In this document: piece by piece, positions 43,797 through 50,906 of the stretch
Layout: the number at the start of each line of letters is the position of its first letter
Numbering within the stretch: the first letter of the stretch is position 1
Program-made: the position numbers and the translations under genes
Source of the DNA: a virus
Virus record (IMG/VR): IMGVR_UViG_3300014491_000004
Coordinates: 1 to 53,686 of that record
DNA length: 53,686 nt
Reading direction: 5' to 3' (one strand)
Notes under the pieces: model-generated
The model's database searches: none
The model's input: only the letters and a program-made list of their open reading frames with translations
What the model was told of the DNA's origin: nothing

Positions 43797-45716
43797 TTAA
43801 CTGTATGCAGGGATAAAAACCATATTCCCAAAAGCGGCTAAACGAGGATTAAGATGGAGTTTAGTGCTTGCGTATGGAATGCCAACAATTTCCAGACTAG
43901 CCAGTCGTGTAACTAAAGGTACATAGACTTTCCAATCTGCTGAAGCGGTTACTGAAACTGAAAATACGTAACTAGGAGCTGTGGCGCTGGGATCACGAGC
44001 CTGACCAATAAAACTTCTGGTAATTTCAAAAATAGTCAATCCATCCGCTTCAGTGTTAGTGCGACTATAAATCAAAAGTTCCCGTTTTAACATCTCCGAG
44101 AGATCAGAAGCTGTTTGCATGTCATTTGCTTTAACTTCCAACGTGAAGGAGAGGTTTTCCTTGGAACCAAATACTTCATAAGTCTCTGTTAAAGTTGGAC
44201 TTACTATAATTGCACATTGGTCTCCTACCACTACATTGTCACCTATAGCCAGTCTTAAACCAGGCAATATTAGCTTTCGTTGTCCCCATGCTGTGCCTGT
44301 ATCTGTGGTATTTACATAGTTGTTCCATGTAAAATTGGCTGTAAATTGAGTATCAGATAGTCCAGAAGCCAGTACCGTAACCACGCTTCCGTTCAAAAAT
44401 CGCTCTTTTGTTGCACCCAATAACACCATATCACCAGCTTGAAATGTATTATTCGCTGTTACGGTTAATACATTGTCATAAATCAAAGTAGCTGTTATAG
44501 GGGCGATAGTGGAATTGAAGGGCTGTGGAACCCCTGCGGATGTTTGTTTCACGCCCACAAGCTCTGTATCGTCCGCAGTGGCTACTTGGGCAGCTGTTAT
44601 AGGGTATGTTGTACCATTAGCCCCGGTCTTGGTGTATGTAATACTTAAAGGATTCACTAAAGTCAAACTATTCAATTCCAATTTTTTAGCCACCGCTTTC
44701 TGCTGACCGGAATTAACTCTGACTTCCCAGCGTAGCCAGTCCCCGGGTGTTAGCAGTTGAGGAATAGTAAGTGTGCCATCGGAGTTAACAATTGGATTTG
44801 TGAATGTGCCAGCTGGGGTATGAATAAACACTTGATCCGGAGCTAAAGTTTCAGTGCCTGTCATATTTACTTGCAGAATATTTTCTGGCATTGTACCGGT
44901 GGTATAGTAAGGATTCTGTTTCACTATCATGTTGGCTGTGATTGTAGTCCCGAGCGGATATAGAGACGAGAGAGTAATCCATTGATCCCCTTGAAAATTG
45001 TAATCAATTCCCTGCCGTAACTCGTATCCATTTTGATCCGTAAAGGTTACAGAAATGTAAGGATTGGGAATATTAATAAGTTCATTTCCATCGGTTGTAG
45101 AAGAGACTACAGATACACTTTGAGGATGCTCGTACCAATACTCTGTAAGAGGAGCTAGACGCTGACCGGTGTTTGGACCGCTTATGTAAGTACAAACCAG
45201 AGTTTGAGTAGGATTGAGTAAATAAGCAAATGCTCCTAAACTTTGGTTGAAGCCGGTAAACTGTACCGGAAGAGATGTAGCAGCATCTGACATTGATATT
45301 GTGGTTACATCAATGCCGGGAGCAAAATATACAATAGACCCTTGAGCCTGTTTTAGCTTTCCTTCAATCCATCGATATTTTTGTACCGTGAGCCCCAAAT
45401 CCCTGGTCTGGTCATCAAAAAAATCTACATTGATATAGTAAACACCAGCATCGGGAGTTAGACGAGTTTTATCTGTTTCTCTAGTCCATTCGATGAATTG
45501 CCCATCTTTGTCTCCCACCTTAGCGAGAATGGCTCGACCAATTTGGGTACACATAAAATAATCAGGCGAAAGTCTCGTGCCTGAAGTAGTTATGTTGGTG
45601 AATGTAACTTGAACATCATTCCACGCAATACGTGTATTTGCAACGAATGTCACATTTCCCAAAGTCTGTTTGAATCTGGGATTTTTAGAGACAGCTTCCT
45701 CTATGATCCGCCGCAA
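43797..45716 (-). CDS. Large beta-rich neck/tail protein, start codon unclear
   Basis: A 639-aa protein. N-terminal helix LRRIIEEAVSKNPRFKQTLG, then beta domains (VTFTNITTSGTRLSPDYFMCTQ, WLRWEVRVNSGQQKAVAKKLE) and a C-terminal module, LSFTLEVKANDMQTASDLSEMLKRELLIYS...FSVSVTASADWKVYVPL, which looks like a head-tail connector or baseplate domain. The frame stays open upstream and reads VDLSGANLVNYLRRII, a plausible true N-terminus, but no ATG, GTG or TTG is available before the TTG at 45716. The upstream endonuclease fragment at 45745-45933 may have displaced the original start. Confidence 0.55.
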   Translation of the reverse strand: MRRIIEEAVSKNPRFKQTLGNVTFVANTRIAWNDVQVTFTNITTSGTRLSPDYFMCTQIGRAILAKVGDKDGQFIEWTRETDKTRLTPDAGVYYINVDFFDDQTRDLGLTVQKYRWIEGKLKQAQGSIVYFAPGIDVTTISMSDAATSLPVQFTGFNQSLGAFAYLLNPTQTLVCTYISGPNTGQRLAPLTEYWYEHPQSVSVVSSTTDGNELINIPNPYISVTFTDQNGYELRQGIDYNFQGDQWITLSSLYPLGTTITANMIVKQNPYYTTGTMPENILQVNMTGTETLAPDQVFIHTPAGTFTNPIVNSDGTLTIPQLLTPGDWLRWEVRVNSGQQKAVAKKLELNSLTLVNPLSITYTKTGANGTTYPITAAQVATADDTELVGVKQTSAGVPQPFNSTIAPITATLIYDNVLTVTANNTFQAGDMVLLGATKERFLNGSVVTVLASGLSDTQFTANFTWNNYVNTTDTGTAWGQRKLILPGLRLAIGDNVVVGDQCAIIVSPTLTETYEVFGSKENLSFTLEVKANDMQTASDLSEMLKRELLIYSRTNTEADGLTIFEITRSFIGQARDPSATAPSYVFSVSVTASADWKVYVPLVTRLASLEIVGIPYASTKLHLNPRLAAFGNMVFIPAYS

Positions 45717-45744
45717 ATAATTTACAAGATTGGCCCCCGATAAA

Positions 45745-45933
45745 TCAACTATATGAAAACAAAGGACTTAATCCTTTGACCCCCTTTTTACGAGCCCAGT
45801 ACAGGCTTCTAGCTATACGCATACGCTCTGATTCAGGTGAATGTTTTCGGCCGAGGCCATGACCTTTTTTCGCCTGACTAATATGGGCACAGTGTGCTTC
45901 ACTACAGGTGTTTGTCTGACAATAAACTATCAT
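45745..45933 (-). CDS. NUMOD3-type fragment of a homing endonuclease
   Basis: A 62-aa protein: MIVYCQTNTCSEAHCAHIS, then KKGHGLGRKHSPESERMRIARS, a NUMOD3-like DNA-binding motif. There is no nuclease domain, so it is either a remnant or a tiny DNA-binding accessory. It ends at a TGA that overlaps the likely original beginning of the downstream 639-aa gene. Similar small NUMOD3 proteins are known in phages. Confidence 0.45.
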   Translation of the reverse strand: MIVYCQTNTCSEAHCAHISQAKKGHGLGRKHSPESERMRIARSLYWARKKGVKGLSPLFSYS

Positions 45934-45948
45934 CGTGATTTATGACCT

Positions 45949-46467
45949 TTACCACCCGCTAGGTACATATGATTTGCTACTACCCGTAGACAATTCGTCT
46001 CCAGCTCCGTAGGTTTCTGGACCGTCTACAATCTTTACACGTAAAGCAGAATAATCAACTCCAGGAGGGGGAGGTGGAATAAACTGTTGTATGGGTTCAA
46101 CATATTGCTCTATAGATCTTCGAACATCATATACAGATACTTGGGCGTTAATCCGCGGGTACCATACATTAGTAATCTGCACCATTCCTTGCCAAGGATA
46201 ATCTTCAATCATCCACTGACTTCCATCATGTGATTGAAACTTAGCTCCAGGAATAAGATAGGCGAAAAATATCTCATCTCCTTCAACAGGTGAAAGAGGG
46301 TTAGGAAGAAGAGTACCTCGGGGATTGGGGGCGAACTGAGCGAAAGTTGAAATTCTCGCATCATCCGGGTCCCCTACAATTTTCTGAAGTTCTGGGTCAG
46401 AATTCGGCCTATCCGATTCGTCCAATATACGAGCTGTTTTTGCTAACTCTGCTGCGTCAAATGTCAT
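45949..46467 (-). CDS. Hypothetical virion protein, 172 aa
   Basis: Not recognised. FFAYLIPGAKFQSHDGSQWMIEDYPWQG and VQITNVWYPRINAQVSVYDVRRSI (about 68-125) look like a compact beta domain; the C-terminus has FIPPPPPGVDYS and a flexible tail. It is the first minus-strand gene after the plus-strand pair at 46523-47100 and is probably part of the neck/baseplate operon, with its promoter in the divergent gap 46468-46522. Confidence 0.5.
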   Translation of the reverse strand: MTFDAAELAKTARILDESDRPNSDPELQKIVGDPDDARISTFAQFAPNPRGTLLPNPLSPVEGDEIFFAYLIPGAKFQSHDGSQWMIEDYPWQGMVQITNVWYPRINAQVSVYDVRRSIEQYVEPIQQFIPPPPPGVDYSALRVKIVDGPETYGAGDELSTGSSKSYVPSGW

Positions 46468-46487
46468 GAGAATGTACCTCTACAATG

Positions 46488-46516
46488 TTTACAATAGTTA
46501 TTTTTAATGGTATTAT
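46488..46516 (+). promoter_or_regulatory. Sigma70-like promoter of the 46523 gene
   Basis: TTTACA (46488-46493), a 17-bp spacer ending in TGG (extended -10), then TATTAT (46511-46516). The ATG is six bases on, so the transcript is nearly leaderless. Confidence 0.55.
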
Positions 46517-46522
46517 GGGAAA

Positions 46523-46723
46523 ATGACTGTAAAGGAACGCTGGGAAAAAGGAATTCCACACGATCCACGAAGTGAGGAAATTTATCGCAATATTGCTGCT
46601 ATTGACTTTACACAAAATAATGATTATTTTTGCTTTAAATCAGGCGGAGATGGAGATAATGGTGAGGCGCTAATGTATCTTCTAGATATTTACTTCGAAG
46701 AGGATCTTGCCGATTTACCGTAG
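46523..46723 (+). CDS. Small conserved-type acidic protein, 66 aa
   Basis: MTVKERWEKGIPHDPRSEEIYR... followed by DFTQNNDYFCFKSGGDGDNGEALMYLLDIYFEE. The GGDGDNGE.LMYLLDIYFE signature is one I have seen in small uncharacterised bacterial and phage proteins. It is acidic and without membrane segments. It is expressed from its own near-leaderless promoter, opposite to the virion genes. Confidence 0.6.
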   Translation: MTVKERWEKGIPHDPRSEEIYRNIAAIDFTQNNDYFCFKSGGDGDNGEALMYLLDIYFEEDLADLP

Positions 46724-46742
46724 TTACTTTTTGGTGTAAAAT
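46714..46742 (+). promoter_or_regulatory. Sigma70-like promoter of the 46750 gene
   Basis: TTTACC (46714-46719), a 17-bp spacer, then TAAAAT (46737-46742) preceded by GGTG. The leader before the ATG at 46750 is only a few bases and contains GGGAG. Confidence 0.5.
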
Positions 46743-46749
46743 CAGGGAG

Positions 46750-47100
46750 ATGAGACCTAAACGAGATTACACCTGCAAAGACTGCCGTCAAGAACACGAC
46801 ACCTTCATAGTGTTCGACTCAGTCTGGGCGGCCGCTAAACTGTTTCCCAGAGAGTTCTGCTGTCGAGCGTGCCTTGAGAAAAGGATCGCCCGACCGTTGA
46901 CCTTGGATGACTACACCTTTTGCCCAGCGAACTTCAACACCGTAGAGGGGTTTGACACCGAGAACAACTACCGCAAACTGTACGCCAAGGACGGCTTGGA
47001 CTACGACAAAGCCAAGGCGGAGTACTTTGAGCGGTGCGTCCGGCTCGGCGTGGAACCGCGCTGGAGCGTGTCAGTGCCCATGAAAGACTACTTGATTTAA
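46750..47100 (+). CDS. Zinc-ribbon-like accessory protein, 116 aa
   Basis: CKDCRQEHDTFIVFDSVW and FCCRACLEKRIARPLTLDD form two CxxC pairs typical of a small zinc ribbon; the C-terminal half is a Tyr-rich helical segment (NNYRKLYAKDGLDYDKAKAEYFERCVRLG). No function is assigned. It looks more GC-rich than neighbours. A small downstream ORF overlaps its stop codon (TAATG). Confidence 0.5.
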   Translation: MRPKRDYTCKDCRQEHDTFIVFDSVWAAAKLFPREFCCRACLEKRIARPLTLDDYTFCPANFNTVEGFDTENNYRKLYAKDGLDYDKAKAEYFERCVRLGVEPRWSVSVPMKDYLI

Positions 47101-47348
47101 TGTCTGTGCGTTCTCATAAAAGCGGAGTCGCCATTTCTGAGAAAGTCGAAAAGTTTAGGAGTCAGGAAGTTATCTTGCCAAATTCCACTGTGCGACCGAT
47201 AGGAATATTCACGTTCTCAAAATCTTTATTTGGAACTGTGCGTGGATCAAATACTGGCTCACCCCCGCCTTTTCCATCCAGCGGATCGGGGCGAACCACA
47301 GGATTAAATATCGTAGGTAGCCCCGTATTCACCACGGGAATTAAATAA
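47100..47348 (+). pseudogene. Possible truncated gene overlapping the antisense virion gene
   Basis: Its ATG overlaps the stop of the 46750 gene (TAATG). The first 24 codons (MSVRSHKSGVAISEKVEKF..) read like a real protein start; from about 47160 the frame is simply the antisense of the structural gene at 47162-48448. It is probably the 5' end of a foreign gene joined to the virion gene by recombination. Confidence 0.25.
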
Positions 47349-48448
47349 CGAGTATCCCCAGGCGACAGCAAAGATACGGTGAAATCTTGCTGAAGAATAA
47401 TACCTCGCGGCATTTTGTAAACCACATTGCTGATTGTCATGCGATCCCCATTGCGCCGTATGATTAAATCACCGTTCTGCACGATTGGGGTACGAGTCAA
47501 ATAACTACGAGAGTCTCTGGTGGTTTTGATACCACCTTCAGTAATCTCACGCATCAAAGCGGAATCCGGAGGTACAAAAAGAAAATCATACGGACCTATG
47601 TATCCGCCTACAAACCCTGTTTCAAAACAAACCCTACATCCTGTTTTTGGTTGTTGACTGCCGTACACACAGCCGCAAGCAGTGCCTCGCCATTTGCGAA
47701 ACATAAGATAAGCTGGTTCCCCAGTTGTTTCAAATAAATATTGATTACGCCGTACCATTTCCTCAAACACCCAATCAATCTGATCTACCTCTTGAGTATT
47801 TTTTATCATTGACCCGTGATCCCCAGGTGCATGTAACTCTCCTTTTGCACTCACCGGTACTACTGTATAATAAACACGATTTAAAGCGGTATAAATATCT
47901 ACATAATTAATGAGTTTATTGTAAGTTACTTGCCAAAGAGTTATGCCAGCGTAATTAGCATGGTTGACATCATCTGTATCAACCAAAGCTGTATCACTCA
48001 CAGCTCCCCCTTCCGCTAAGGTGTTGTCCATTTCCATGTAAATTGAACGATCAAACCCCTCAACTTTTATGGGGCGAAATGTTTGTCCATCCACACCTAC
48101 ATTGCCGCTTACACTTACAGTAACGCTCACATCATCCGGACTATTGCTTATGACAGCTCTACCAGCTTGTACTGTAGCATATGGAATATCTGGTATCCTA
48201 AAAGCCCAACGTCCCAATTCTCCTTGTTCAATAAAATCATCAGGTTTGAGAGTGTATGTGACTTGTTGAAGAGATGTCATATCTCGATAGAAATTACCTG
48301 CCCAACTCTGTTGAATACATTCCCAGTTAGACGGGTGTTCGTAAGCACGATAAATGTTGTAACCCTTAACAGCTTCAGGATCATGAGCCCACCACAAATC
48401 ATGGGATCCTACATAACTGCTGTTCAAAACTAGTAAGTTGGTAATCAT
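47162..48448 (-). CDS. Virion protein with an FN3-like N-terminus and a Cys4 element
   Basis: A 428-aa protein. HDLWWAHDPEAVKGYNIYRAYEHPSNWECI (about 17-46) matches a fibronectin-III strand pattern, as in baseplate and neck proteins. Residues 250-290 hold CGCVYGSQQPKTGCRVCFETG, a likely zinc site, followed by YIGPYDFLFVPPD. The C-terminal region RTPIVQNGDLIIRRNGDRMTI looks like a beta barrel. It is grouped with other neck/baseplate-type genes on the minus strand. The precise role is unknown. Confidence 0.55.
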   Translation of the reverse strand: MITNLLVLNSSYVGSHDLWWAHDPEAVKGYNIYRAYEHPSNWECIQQSWAGNFYRDMTSLQQVTYTLKPDDFIEQGELGRWAFRIPDIPYATVQAGRAVISNSPDDVSVTVSVSGNVGVDGQTFRPIKVEGFDRSIYMEMDNTLAEGGAVSDTALVDTDDVNHANYAGITLWQVTYNKLINYVDIYTALNRVYYTVVPVSAKGELHAPGDHGSMIKNTQEVDQIDWVFEEMVRRNQYLFETTGEPAYLMFRKWRGTACGCVYGSQQPKTGCRVCFETGFVGGYIGPYDFLFVPPDSALMREITEGGIKTTRDSRSYLTRTPIVQNGDLIIRRNGDRMTISNVVYKMPRGIILQQDFTVSLLSPGDTRYLIPVVNTGLPTIFNPVVRPDPLDGKGGGEPVFDPRTVPNKDFENVNIPIGRTVEFGKITS

Positions 48449-48522
48449 CTATTAAAGGGAAAGAATAGCGTTTTTTGTTTTCCGGTCTTATTTGGTTTCA
48501 TTTCTTCTGAATAATGAAATAG

Positions 48523-48657
48523 CTAGTCGGCGGAGTGGTGACAAAACGCGCAGAATGGATTTGTTCGCCCACGGTTGACATGCCAGCGAGTGTGTATCGC
48601 CTTAGCGTAGCTGCCGTTCTGTACGCTGATTCTATCTAATACTGAGAAGTCAAATTT
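48523..48657 (-). pseudogene. Start-less ORF resembling a small HTRWHVNRG..CxxC protein
   Basis: The frame reads SYAKAIHTRWHVNRGRTN then PFCAFCHHSAD and a stop. The pattern TRWHV.RG..NP.C..C recalls short zinc-type phage proteins. Between the upstream in-frame stop (48658) and this core there is no ATG, GTG or TTG; only an ATC (48628-48630). It is either a 5'-truncated relic or uses a rare start. The rest of the 217-base gap holds no other convincing feature. Confidence 0.35.
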
Positions 48658-48665
48658 CTACACGG

Positions 48666-49619
48666 CTAACCGAGGAGCCAACGAGATTGTCTCAATCCGG
48701 CTGAATAGGGTCTATTAGCTGTAACTAATGGAGCCATGGTGTTAAATTGAGTCAAGTAGGTTCCTGCTAAAGATTGGTACAAAGCTGATTTATTTATATC
48801 TAGCGAAACCCCGTTAAGACTGTAAGAAAATTCGTCCGCGGCCCATCGAGCTGACTCACCAGAAAGACAAAAAGCGGCTGCTCCCATTGCCGCTATATTT
48901 CCCCAGTCCCGAGGAATTGTATCCATGGTCCAATTAAAATAATTCATGGGATTATAAAGATTTAGCTGTGAAATAGACATACTCAAATTTACCAAAATAG
49001 TTGTATCCAGCCATATAAATCCCACTCTAGTTGTATAATTCGCCACAACTTTTCCGGGGGTTGGAGGACGAAAATGATAATTTCTATCAGGATTAACATC
49101 GGAAATTAATTCTCGAACCACTCGAATTGCCTGCGCATACATAGCTGGGGAAGTCTGAGCACTGGCGATACCCAACTGCTTACCAATAATCATAGAAGGT
49201 GCTTCGAAAGCAGGATCTGTTGGATCCACAGTTTGCACAATAAAATCCATGTGAACATAGTTCTGGGGGCAGCTTGCTGCATATTGTTGAAACTGCCATA
49301 CGATCTTATAAATTCCCTTCCAAGCGGTAGGAATGGTCACTACAGCCGCATAGGTGCCCAAAGAGAGACGTTTAGGGGTCTGCTGGGGCTGGCTGACTAA
49401 GGTAGAGCTTTCAGGTGGGAGAGGTGGCCCACCTTGCATGTTTTCTGGTTGGTGCATATCATATTCATATGCTACCGTGGGGGATGTTGGTAATATATCG
49501 CGGAGTTTGTATATGGTGTAACTAATAGAAACGGGGTCAATTAGGTTACCGCTGGCGTCTCGAATCAAAATAGCCAAATCAGCGGAACCGGTTATTTGCC
49601 CCTGCGTAAGAACGATCAT
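48666..49619 (-). CDS. Virion neck/baseplate-type protein, 317 aa
   Basis: Start taken at ATG 49619 with GAGAGG upstream. N-terminal beta domain (ILTQG-like QITGSADLAILIRDASGNLIDP, YAAVVTIPTAWKGIYKIVW) with an Ig-like look; the C-terminal half is helical and Trp/Asn-rich (AMYAQAIRVVRELISDVNP, IAAMGAAAFCLSGESARWAADEF). This two-part layout is common in neck or head-completion proteins of large myoviruses. Not assignable more precisely. Confidence 0.55.
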   Translation of the reverse strand: MIVLTQGQITGSADLAILIRDASGNLIDPVSISYTIYKLRDILPTSPTVAYEYDMHQPENMQGGPPLPPESSTLVSQPQQTPKRLSLGTYAAVVTIPTAWKGIYKIVWQFQQYAASCPQNYVHMDFIVQTVDPTDPAFEAPSMIIGKQLGIASAQTSPAMYAQAIRVVRELISDVNPDRNYHFRPPTPGKVVANYTTRVGFIWLDTTILVNLSMSISQLNLYNPMNYFNWTMDTIPRDWGNIAAMGAAAFCLSGESARWAADEFSYSLNGVSLDINKSALYQSLAGTYLTQFNTMAPLVTANRPYSAGLRQSRWLLG

Positions 49620-49668
49620 GAAAATCCTCTCTATCAAGGATTCCCATAAAGGACTTATTTTTCATCGC

Positions 49669-49734
49669 TCAAACTCTTCGTGCAAGCCAAACAATTAAAA
49701 GTATAACTAAAATCGTTCCGAATAAACCTAACAT
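49669..49734 (-). CDS. 21-aa single-span membrane miniprotein
   Basis: Read directly: an AGGAGA ribosome site, ATG 49732-49734, stop TGA 49669-49671. The product, MLGLFGTILVILLIVWLARRV, is one hydrophobic helix with a C-terminal RR. The excellent ribosome site argues for translation. It lies just downstream of the basic/Pro protein at 49754-49963. Possible roles include a membrane regulator or lysis accessory; nothing is proven. Confidence 0.5.
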   Translation of the reverse strand: MLGLFGTILVILLIVWLARRV

Positions 49735-49753
49735 AATTTCTCCTATTTCAACT

Positions 49754-49963
49754 TTACCCAACTAACCATTTCCAGAATCCTAGTTTTTTACTTGGTTTAG
49801 ACTCAGGGGTTGGATAAATACTCTCGTCATACACTGAAAGAGGATAGTCAGTTTTTACTGAATCTGGCACTGGTATTTCTGGCATTGATATTTCTGGTTT
49901 TACAACCTTCGGAGCTGAAGTTACTTTTTTAGTGCGTTTTTTAGACTTATTTTTTTTACTCAT
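49754..49963 (-). CDS. Basic/Pro-rich small protein, 69 aa
   Basis: Start at ATG 49963 with AGAGGTTGAT upstream. A Lys/Arg-rich N-terminus (MSKKNKSKKRTKKV) is followed by a Pro/Glu/Val stretch (PEISMPEIPVPDSV), and the end KKLGFWKWLVG is aromatic and could associate with a membrane. The pairing with the 21-aa membrane peptide directly downstream suggests a joint unit. Function unknown. Confidence 0.5.
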   Translation of the reverse strand: MSKKNKSKKRTKKVTSAPKVVKPEISMPEIPVPDSVKTDYPLSVYDESIYPTPESKPSKKLGFWKWLVG

Positions 49964-50045
49964 ATCAACCTCTAATCTAGAAATGGATAGTTGAAAGGTT
50001 TTGACAGCGACACCATCAACTTTCTTGCCCTGGATCATCCAGAAG

Positions 50046-50210
50046 TCAGTAAGTATCTGTGTTTATGCGGGTTTCCCCGATGAAAACATCGTAGAATCGG
50101 AAGCCACAAAGTGAGCAGAACTTCGAATTCCAGCGGGTGTCCTTCGTCTCGATAGGCGTCATGATCTTATGGCAAAAGTCGCACTGGTAAGCGTTCGGGA
50201 CTTCAGGCAT
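50046..50210 (-). CDS. Small zinc-ribbon protein, 54 aa
   Basis: Start at ATG 50210 with AGGGGAAACACA upstream. YQCDFCHKIMTPIE and SKFCSLCGFRFYDVF provide two CxxC pairs, a minimal zinc ribbon. It overlaps the end of the upstream gene by eight bases, so translation is coupled. Function unknown. Confidence 0.55.
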   Translation of the reverse strand: MPEVPNAYQCDFCHKIMTPIETKDTRWNSKFCSLCGFRFYDVFIGETRINTDTY

Positions 50211-50454
50211 TGTGTTTCCCCTTACCACAGTACACTTCGATGGACGTTTCTTTGGATGCGGCGATCAAAATTTCCTCCGCCCACAAACCGTATTCCCCGC
50301 CCAGACCTTCGGCTACTTCGTCAGCGAGACATTTGATGCAGATTTGATCGCGTTTCTTCATTATGGGGATCAGATTTTTTTTGAATCGTCCCCGCAAAGG
50401 TCCGTAACCTAAACAGGCTGCTAGCCTGCGCCATTGTTCCGCTGTCCATTCCAT
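50203..50454 (-). CDS. Hypothetical basic protein, 83 aa
   Basis: Start at ATG 50454, behind a strong GGGAGGG ribosome site; the longer frame upstream merely antisenses or overlaps the metallopeptidase gene. MEWTAEQWRRLAACLG is followed by RGRFKKNLIPIMKKRDQICIKCLADEVAEGLGG and ALIAASKETS-like helical segments. One CxxC (CIKC) is present. It overlaps the preceding gene by 34 bases. No family recognised. Confidence 0.5.
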   Translation of the reverse strand: MEWTAEQWRRLAACLGYGPLRGRFKKNLIPIMKKRDQICIKCLADEVAEGLGGEYGLWAEEILIAASKETSIEVYCGKGKHNA

Positions 50455-50867
50455 TGACCCTCCCTTGCATAGTTCTTTCGCACGATGCCCGCCAGCTTTG
50501 CAAATGCTATAAAGCTTGTGCTGTACGGCAATGCGATTCCCATTTCGGCGTACATGCCGATGAGAATTTTCGCCCAGTGCTCGCAGTGTCCGCCCGTCCA
50601 GCCAGAACAGCATAAGTCCACGAAAGTATTGTCCGTGAGATGTCTAAACGCCCTGACATAAGCGCGATGATGGGCAGCTTCGTGGAGAATGAGGTGTACT
50701 GGTACTTTAAAATCCACTTCTGGATTGATAGTGATCACACAGGTGTCATCGTCGTCGAATCTGTGCTGTGCTACTTTGACATCAGTAGAGAAATTCAGTT
50801 CGCACGGGAGATGCAACCTCTGCATCAGATCGGCATGCAGTTCTGTCCACTCTTTAATCGTTGGCAT
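50421..50867 (-). CDS. Putative zinc metallopeptidase (HEAAH)
   Basis: A 148-aa protein. VPVHLILHEAAHHRAYVRAF (about 56-75) contains the HExxH-type zinc motif HEAAH, followed 30 residues later by GHCEHWAKILIGM, which may supply a third ligand. The size and layout fit small phage or SprT/ImmA-like minimal peptidases, but the family is not certain. Its ATG lies in the second of two perfect 28-bp repeats that duplicate the ribosome site and start codon. Confidence 0.55.
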   Translation of the reverse strand: MPTIKEWTELHADLMQRLHLPCELNFSTDVKVAQHRFDDDDTCVITINPEVDFKVPVHLILHEAAHHRAYVRAFRHLTDNTFVDLCCSGWTGGHCEHWAKILIGMYAEMGIALPYSTSFIAFAKLAGIVRKNYAREGQWNGQRNNGAG

Positions 50868-50906
50868 GGACTGTCTCCTCTTTAATCGTTGGCATGGACT
50901 GTCTCC
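50851..50906. repeat. Perfect tandem duplication of 28 bp covering a start site
   Basis: 50851-50878 and 50879-50906 are identical. Each copy carries, on the minus strand, GGAG, then ATGCCAACGATTAAAGA. The downstream copy starts the metallopeptidase gene; the upstream copy encodes the last residues (ETVHAND) and stop of the Lar-MazG-like gene. Confidence 0.95.
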
